A stretch of DNA of 19,353 nucleotides from DATBFG01 sp036558645 (lineage in GTDB: Bacteria > Acidobacteriota > Terriglobia > Terriglobales > Acidobacteriaceae): contig DATBFG010000099.1 in the NCBI GenBank assembly GCA_036558645.1, forward strand, positions 1 to 19,353. The letters run 5' to 3'. This document shows positions 14,864 through 19,353 of this stretch, piece after piece (within the stretch, counting starts at the first letter, position 1; each line of letters opens with the position of its first letter). Made by a program: the position numbers and the translations under genes. The notes below the pieces were generated by a model. The model was not told where the DNA came from, made no database searches, and saw only the letters and a program-made list of their open reading frames with translations.

Positions 14864-14890
14864 TAAAGTCCCGATTTTGAATGCCGATAT
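14864..14890 (+). promoter_or_regulatory. Sigma-28 (FliA) flagellar-type promoter
   Basis: TAAAGTCC (14864-14871), then 11 bases, then GCCGATAT (14883-14890). The enterobacterial sigma-28 consensus is TAAAGTTT-N11-GCCGATAA, so the match is 6 of 8 and 7 of 8 with exact spacing. It sits about 105 bp upstream of the chemoreceptor start at 14995, and sigma-28 is the usual sigma factor for chemotaxis genes. Confidence 0.8.
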
Positions 14891-14994
14891 CCATTTCAAG
14901 ACGCGCTTCGATTCACGCGCGCCAAGTTCGGAATCGTCGGCGGAAGACCAGCGACTCAGGTCACACGCACAAACATCGTCAGAGGAGAAATGGC

Positions 14995-16617
14995 ATGAAC
15001 AAGTTAAGTCTAAAACTAAAGCTGGCCTTCGGATTTGGCACTCTTTTGTTAGTTCTCGCTGTTGTAGGCGGCATTGGCTACTACGCAACGCTGCGGATGT
15101 CTGATGCAGCTGACAGAATCGTGACCAATGCGAAGGTGCAAAACTTGGCGATGGAAATGGTCGTTGGACTGGAGATGCAAACAACAGGGATTCGTGGTTT
15201 CTTGCTCGCAGGAAAAGAAGAACTGCTGAAGCACGATCAGGAGGGGCAGTCACGGTTCAAGGACTCAGCTGATCGGATTGAACCGTTATTGGTCACAGAG
15301 CGTGGCAAGCAGGTATTCGCTGAAGCGCAACGCAATTACCGCGACTGGCGTGTTATCAATGACCGGGCAGTGGCGCTTCGGCGACAAGGAAAAGCGAAGG
15401 AAGCTGAAGATCTGGTGTTCTCCGATAGTACTACGCAATTGCGCACGGCAGTCCGAGAGCAGATCAATGAACTTGACGCACTCAGTGACAGACTCTTCAA
15501 GGAAGCACAAGACGAGTCTGACGCGGCAGAGTCGCGAACCCGAAGTTTGATTCTGGTGTGCATCTTCGTGAGCCTCGCAATCGGAATCTCAACGGCCGTC
15601 TTATTAGTTCGTTCCATCACTGCATCCATGGCCCGCATGCTGGCAGTAATCCAGCAGATCGCCGACAACAATCTGACGGTCGACGACCTTAAAGTCACCT
15701 CTGAAGATGAGATCGGAAAGGCCGGAATCGCGCTGAATACCATGAAGAACAATCTGCGCGAGATGATGCAATCGATCGCCGGAACCGCAGGGCATGTGGC
15801 AAGCGCCAGCGAAGAACTGTCTTCCACGAGTCAACAGATCAGTGCAAATGCCGAAGAGACTTCAGCGCAGGCGAATGCAGTTTCTGCGGCATCGAACCAG
15901 GTCAACAAGAACCTGCAGACGGTCGCGACCGGCACGGAGGAAATGAGCGCCAGCATTAAGGAAATTGCCAAGAATGCCCACGAATCCGCGAAGGTTGCCA
16001 CGGCTGCGGTGAGCGTTGCCGACAATACGAGCCAAATCGTGAATAAGTTGGGCGCGTCCAGTTCTGAAATCGGACAGGTCATTAAAGTAATCACATCCAT
16101 CGCCCAGCAGACCAACCTGTTAGCACTAAACGCAACCATTGAAGCGGCACGAGCCGGGGAAGCAGGAAAGGGCTTCGCCGTCGTCGCCAATGAAGTGAAG
16201 GAACTGGCCAAGCAAACGGCTAGTGCAACCGAGGAGATCGGGCACAAGATCGCTGCAATTCAATCGGATACGAAGGGTGCAATCAGCGCAATTTCCGAAA
16301 TAAGCGAGATCATCAAGCAGGTAAATAATATCGCAAACACAATTGCCAGCGCAGTGGAAGAGCAAAATGCCACCACCAACGAGATGGCACGAAACGTTAG
16401 CGAGGCGGCTAAGGGATCCAGCGAGATCGCTCAAAACATCACGGGTGTAGCGCAGGCCGCGCAGAGCACAAGCCAAGGAACGGGGGACACTCTGAATGCG
16501 GCCAAAGAACTTGCCAATATGGCAACACAGTTGAATCAGTTGGTGTCACGATTCAAGCTTGGCAATGACGCAGTAACGAGTGGACTCAAGAGCATGGCGG
16601 CGCGCGCTGGGGGTTAG
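14995..16617 (+). CDS. Methyl-accepting chemotaxis protein with CHASE3 sensor domain
   Basis: The start is the ATG at 14995, with AGGAG seven bases upstream, giving 540 residues. An earlier in-frame ATG at 14881 overlaps the sigma-28 promoter and is excluded. Transmembrane helix 1 spans about residues 9-33 (LAFGFGTLLLVLAVVGGIGY). A periplasmic helical CHASE3-like domain follows (about 34-183; GLEMQTTGIRGFLLAGKEEL is typical). TM2 is about 184-205, HAMP about 206-262 (ending TMKNNLREMM), and the cytoplasmic signalling coiled coil about 263-525. The hairpin tip that binds CheA/CheW is QQTNLLALNATIEAARAGEA then GKGFAVVANEVKELA, near residue 371 onward. There is no C-terminal CheR/CheB-tethering pentapeptide (it ends SMAARAGG). 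The ligand is unknown. cheB follows 83 bp downstream on the same strand. CheA, CheW and CheR are not in the window. Confidence 0.95.
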   Translation: MNKLSLKLKLAFGFGTLLLVLAVVGGIGYYATLRMSDAADRIVTNAKVQNLAMEMVVGLEMQTTGIRGFLLAGKEELLKHDQEGQSRFKDSADRIEPLLVTERGKQVFAEAQRNYRDWRVINDRAVALRRQGKAKEAEDLVFSDSTTQLRTAVREQINELDALSDRLFKEAQDESDAAESRTRSLILVCIFVSLAIGISTAVLLVRSITASMARMLAVIQQIADNNLTVDDLKVTSEDEIGKAGIALNTMKNNLREMMQSIAGTAGHVASASEELSSTSQQISANAEETSAQANAVSAASNQVNKNLQTVATGTEEMSASIKEIAKNAHESAKVATAAVSVADNTSQIVNKLGASSSEIGQVIKVITSIAQQTNLLALNATIEAARAGEAGKGFAVVANEVKELAKQTASATEEIGHKIAAIQSDTKGAISAISEISEIIKQVNNIANTIASAVEEQNATTNEMARNVSEAAKGSSEIAQNITGVAQAAQSTSQGTGDTLNAAKELANMATQLNQLVSRFKLGNDAVTSGLKSMAARAGG

Positions 16618-16700
16618 CGCGAACTCATGCGGATATGGCAGTGTGGCGCATCTGAGACGAGGACAACGTATCCACGTTGTATCAGGAAACGCAGGGAGTT

Positions 16701-17777
16701 ATGGGCCCAATTCGAGTACTCATCGTGGACGACTCCGTGGTCATCAGGAAAATCTTAACGGAGGAACTATCCACCGATCCATCGATCGCGGTGGTTGGCT
16801 CTGCTTCGAGCGGTCAGATTGCCCTGGCAAAGATCCTTCAGGTGAATCCAGATATCGTGACACTGGACATTGAAATGCCAGGGATGAATGGACTAGAAAC
16901 CCTCAAACACATTCGACACTCATACCCTAAGTTGCCGGTGATCATGTTCAGCACATTGACCGAGCTTGGTGCGTCGGCGACATTGGAAGCCTTATCGCTC
17001 GGGGCTTCAGACTACTTAACCAAGCCGAGCAACGCTGGGAGTGTGACCGGTGCTCGCAACGCAATCCGGCGGGATTTGATTCACAAGCTAAAGTCTCTAA
17101 CCAACAAGCCAACCGTAACAACCAGCTTTACGAAGATCACTCCAAACATTTGCCCCAGGCGGCAAGCGGCTATTGAAATAGTCGCAATCGGAACATCCAC
17201 AGGAGGGCCCAACGCACTAGCAGAGGTATTGCCCCGACTTCCTCAGGACTTCCCAGTTCCCATCCTCGTGGTTCAGCATATGCCTCCGTTATTCACTCGC
17301 CTCTTGGCGGAACGACTGAATGCGCAGTCAGGTCTTTCAATTCGCGAAGCGGAAACGGGAAGATCCATAGCTCCCGGAGAAGTCTGGATGGCACGTGGTG
17401 ACTATCACATGACGGTGGTTCGCCATAATGGACACGTGCTTCTTAGCCTAAATCAGGAGCTGCCCGAAAACTTTTGCCGTCCAGCAGTCGATGTCTTATT
17501 TCGTTCTGTCGCTCATACTTACGGTGCCAGCACACTTGCAGTGGTCATGACCGGAATGGGATCGGATGGCGCACGGGGAGCGTGCGAGATCAGGGACGCA
17601 GGCGGAGCAGTTCTCGTTCAGGATCAGGATTCTTCCGTAGTTTGGGGCATGCCTGGAGCAGTCGCCAACGCCGGCGCAGTCGACAAGATATGTCCTCTAA
17701 AACAGCTAAGCCAGGAAATCGTGGAACGAGTAAACACCAGTCGAGCGCAGGGTACTGCTATCCATTACCTGAGTTGA
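16701..17777 (+). CDS. cheB: Chemotaxis protein-glutamate methylesterase/deamidase CheB
   Basis: The product is 358 residues from the ATG at 16701. An in-frame TTG at 16677 would add eight residues, but IRVLIVDDS directly after the ATG is the usual CheB beginning. The receiver domain (1-120) has the acidic pair in VDDS, the phospho-acceptor Asp56 in LDIEMPGMNG, and Lys108 in TKP. After a linker comes the methylesterase domain (about 155-350) with the catalytic triad Ser166 (GTSTGGP), His193 (VQHMP) and Asp289 (GMGSDGARG). It removes methyl groups from, and deamidates, glutamyl and glutaminyl residues of chemoreceptors to reset sensitivity. It is activated by phosphorylation from CheA. It is a soluble cytoplasmic enzyme, probably co-transcribed with the upstream chemoreceptor from the sigma-28 promoter. 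The convergent glycosidase gene ends 37 bp downstream, with no evident terminator between them. Confidence 0.96.
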   Translation: MGPIRVLIVDDSVVIRKILTEELSTDPSIAVVGSASSGQIALAKILQVNPDIVTLDIEMPGMNGLETLKHIRHSYPKLPVIMFSTLTELGASATLEALSLGASDYLTKPSNAGSVTGARNAIRRDLIHKLKSLTNKPTVTTSFTKITPNICPRRQAAIEIVAIGTSTGGPNALAEVLPRLPQDFPVPILVVQHMPPLFTRLLAERLNAQSGLSIREAETGRSIAPGEVWMARGDYHMTVVRHNGHVLLSLNQELPENFCRPAVDVLFRSVAHTYGASTLAVVMTGMGSDGARGACEIRDAGGAVLVQDQDSSVVWGMPGAVANAGAVDKICPLKQLSQEIVERVNTSRAQGTAIHYLS

Positions 17778-17814
17778 GCGGAATCAAATTTACTTCAACA
17801 GTTTAGGTGCTCTC

Positions 17815-19353
17815 TCACTTAACAACATATTCTTCGCTGAGATGTGACATATTGTTGATGATTGAGGCTTGGCCAACCGCCTGGATCCTAAGCTTGTAAG
17901 TACCCGGATCCCACGGGTATTCCCCCAAGTCGATAGTGCACTTCATGGTAGGCGAAGCATAAAAGCAGAAGTCGACGCCAATCTTATTATCTTTTGTCGA
18001 ATAGGTGTGGCCTCCGTCTGTTGATGCAAATAGCGCATAATGATGGATGGTATTTCGTGGGTCGAACTGTATGCCCTGTTGTGGGAGGAAGCCAAAGCTC
18101 CATGATAGTAGGTCGGCGTTAATCGTTAAATTGAACGTGCTGCTGTCGATGCAGTTACTAATGCCTGTTTCAACCTCTGTTCCCTCTTCGTAATCATCCC
18201 ATGTTTCTACTACTATGTAGGGCAAAGGGTTCTCTGGGCCAAAGCCGTGAAGGCGCGGCTCGGCAAACGTGTTCTGCCAAGTCGTACCACACCCCTGGGT
18301 GAGGACCTTATTCCCGGATTTCGCCCACCAGGTAGCCTGATAGTCATCGAAACCCTTGAAGACAGCACCCATAACCAAAGGTGGCAATCCATTGGGAGCA
18401 ACGTCTGTCAGATTGCCGGCATTGATGTAGAAATTGCTTAAGGTCTTCTGTGCGGTATCCGAATAAAGTTGCGATGGGATATCGATCTTGCTCGGATCAG
18501 AATAAGTGTGGACTTTGATCCAAGCGTAACAGCCATCTGAATAGGGATGCCCACTCCCCGGGTTGTTCTTCTTGTCGGGGCATCCCTGCTGATAGGCAAA
18601 AATGCGGTAATAGTTGTTCTTTCCGAACTGTGCATCCAGTTCTTGAGTGACGAGTGAATATATTTGCATGAAGCAGTCGCTCTGGGTGCTGCAGGTATCC
18701 GTTCTGTGCGGTCCCCAATAACAGGTTCGATGATTGCATTGCGAAAGATCATTGGTTTCGTCCTGGAAGAACGCTACAACGGGTACAGCCTTTGGATCTC
18801 CCAGCGGGTGTCGCAGATAACTTTCCTGATTTGTGTAAATCGTACGCGCATAGCGCAGGTCAACGATCATCTTGCTGGCCGCGCACCACGGTTGTTTGGT
18901 ACCCGCCTGGCCGCAAGCTGTATCTACGGTCCACGCTCCATGGTCAAGGATAAGAAAGAATTGCATGTCCGCTTTGGGACGCCATGTGGGCAGGGCGCTT
19001 TGTATCGACTGGAGCATGTCCTGATAACTCTTGTCTGCGTTGACAAACTTTCCTGGGCACGGAAGGGTGAACACGGAAACGTCGTAGTTCGCACTCCGGA
19101 CCGGTGGGCAATTGTTTGGACCTCCATACCAATCCCACGCTACGATGTCAGCTCCTCGGTCCCAGATGTTGACAGTACGGGCATCCATCGTATCCTGCCA
19201 CCAAGTGGTATAGCCCACGAAACCATGGCCATCATAAAGATCAATGTATTGATGGCGACCCGGTGGCTGCGAGAACGGGGTATAGGTGCTGTGCATACAA
19301 GTATCGGTCTCCGAATGGACACCATCACAAAACCAGCTTTGCAGCTCCATAAC
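17815..19353 (-). CDS. GH71/99-like secreted glycosidase paralogue (N-terminus beyond window)
   Basis: The frame is open to the right window edge. A Met at 19350 is probably internal, because the frame continues upstream and no signal peptide is visible, so the start and any Ig-like repeats lie outside. About 512 residues are seen. It is a paralogue of the glycosidase at 12673: both share VGYT(T/S)W, a DWYG block, V(F/Y)KGF(D/N)D, a QxCGxTW block, and the acidic motif WDDYEEGTEVETGISNC here versus WNDYEEGTEIETGIDNC there. It ends in the same kind of beta-domain (LRIQAVGQASIINNMS here, LYVQAIGKPTIKNQMS there). This copy has extra Cys-rich insertions (for example CNHRTCYWG, DTCSTQSDC and GCPDKK), suggesting several disulfides and an exported protein. 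The role is probably hydrolysis of an extracellular alpha-glycan; the substrate is unknown. Confidence 0.8.
   Translation of the reverse strand, partial: VMELQSWFCDGVHSETDTCMHSTYTPFSQPPGRHQYIDLYDGHGFVGYTTWWQDTMDARTVNIWDRGADIVAWDWYGGPNNCPPVRSANYDVSVFTLPCPGKFVNADKSYQDMLQSIQSALPTWRPKADMQFFLILDHGAWTVDTACGQAGTKQPWCAASKMIVDLRYARTIYTNQESYLRHPLGDPKAVPVVAFFQDETNDLSQCNHRTCYWGPHRTDTCSTQSDCFMQIYSLVTQELDAQFGKNNYYRIFAYQQGCPDKKNNPGSGHPYSDGCYAWIKVHTYSDPSKIDIPSQLYSDTAQKTLSNFYINAGNLTDVAPNGLPPLVMGAVFKGFDDYQATWWAKSGNKVLTQGCGTTWQNTFAEPRLHGFGPENPLPYIVVETWDDYEEGTEVETGISNCIDSSTFNLTINADLLSWSFGFLPQQGIQFDPRNTIHHYALFASTDGGHTYSTKDNKIGVDFCFYASPTMKCTIDLGEYPWDPGTYKLRIQAVGQASIINNMSHLSEEYVVK

Noticed and set aside
14881..14994. 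Upstream in-frame extension of the chemoreceptor (ATG 14881)
   Set aside because: It overlaps the sigma-28 promoter, lacks a ribosome-binding site and adds a basic tail before the normal MNKLSLKLKL start, which has a good AGGAG.
1..19353. CRISPR arrays, insertion sequences, prophage or integrase genes
   Set aside because: I looked for regularly spaced repeats, transposase or integrase motifs and duplicated tRNA ends, and saw none.

Overview
The window looks like a chromosomal segment of a soil-type Acidobacteriota bacterium (Terriglobia-like). This is inferred from the protein repertoire only: secreted FG-GAP/VCBS and 'choice-of-anchor D' repeat proteins, a TonB receptor with an N-terminal carboxypeptidase-regulatory-like domain, a BlaI-type repressor, a glycine-rich RRM protein and GH71/99-like secreted glycosidases. 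No rRNA or other phylogenetic marker is present. The window cuts a gene at each end.

Left part (1-4210). A large secreted FG-GAP repeat protein runs leftward off the window (minus strand, C-terminus missing). Upstream of it, on the same strand, is a probable 57-codon gene that starts directly after a perfect RNA hairpin covering its Shine-Dalgarno sequence. A repeat-rich intergenic stretch follows. Then come three plus-strand genes: a small zinc-ribbon-like protein, a glycine-rich RRM RNA-binding protein and a BlaI/MecI-family repressor with a dyad over its annotated start codon.

Centre (4254-10890, minus strand). A two-gene unit encodes a very large secreted phosphoesterase (phospholipase C/acid phosphatase type) fused to anchor-D, IPT/TIG and FG-GAP repeats, followed 61 bp later by a TonB-dependent outer-membrane receptor. 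This suggests release of something outside the cell and its uptake.

Intergenic region (10891-12672). It holds an AT-rich island ending in a strong rho-independent terminator with no gene in front of it (candidate small RNA), a doubtful 75-codon ORF, a tRNA-Arg(CCG) gene with a good promoter, and a frameshifted relic of a Gfo/Idh/MocA oxidoreductase.

Right part (12673-19353). A secreted GH71/99-like glycosidase with two near-identical Ig-like repeats ends at a strong terminator. Next is a chemotaxis pair: a CHASE3-type methyl-accepting chemotaxis protein, preceded by a near-perfect sigma-28 (FliA) flagellar promoter, and the methylesterase CheB. A second GH71/99-like paralogue lies on the opposite strand and runs off the window. 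The chemotaxis pair is thus flanked by two related glycosidases, which may mean motility and polysaccharide foraging are linked here. That is inference from position only.
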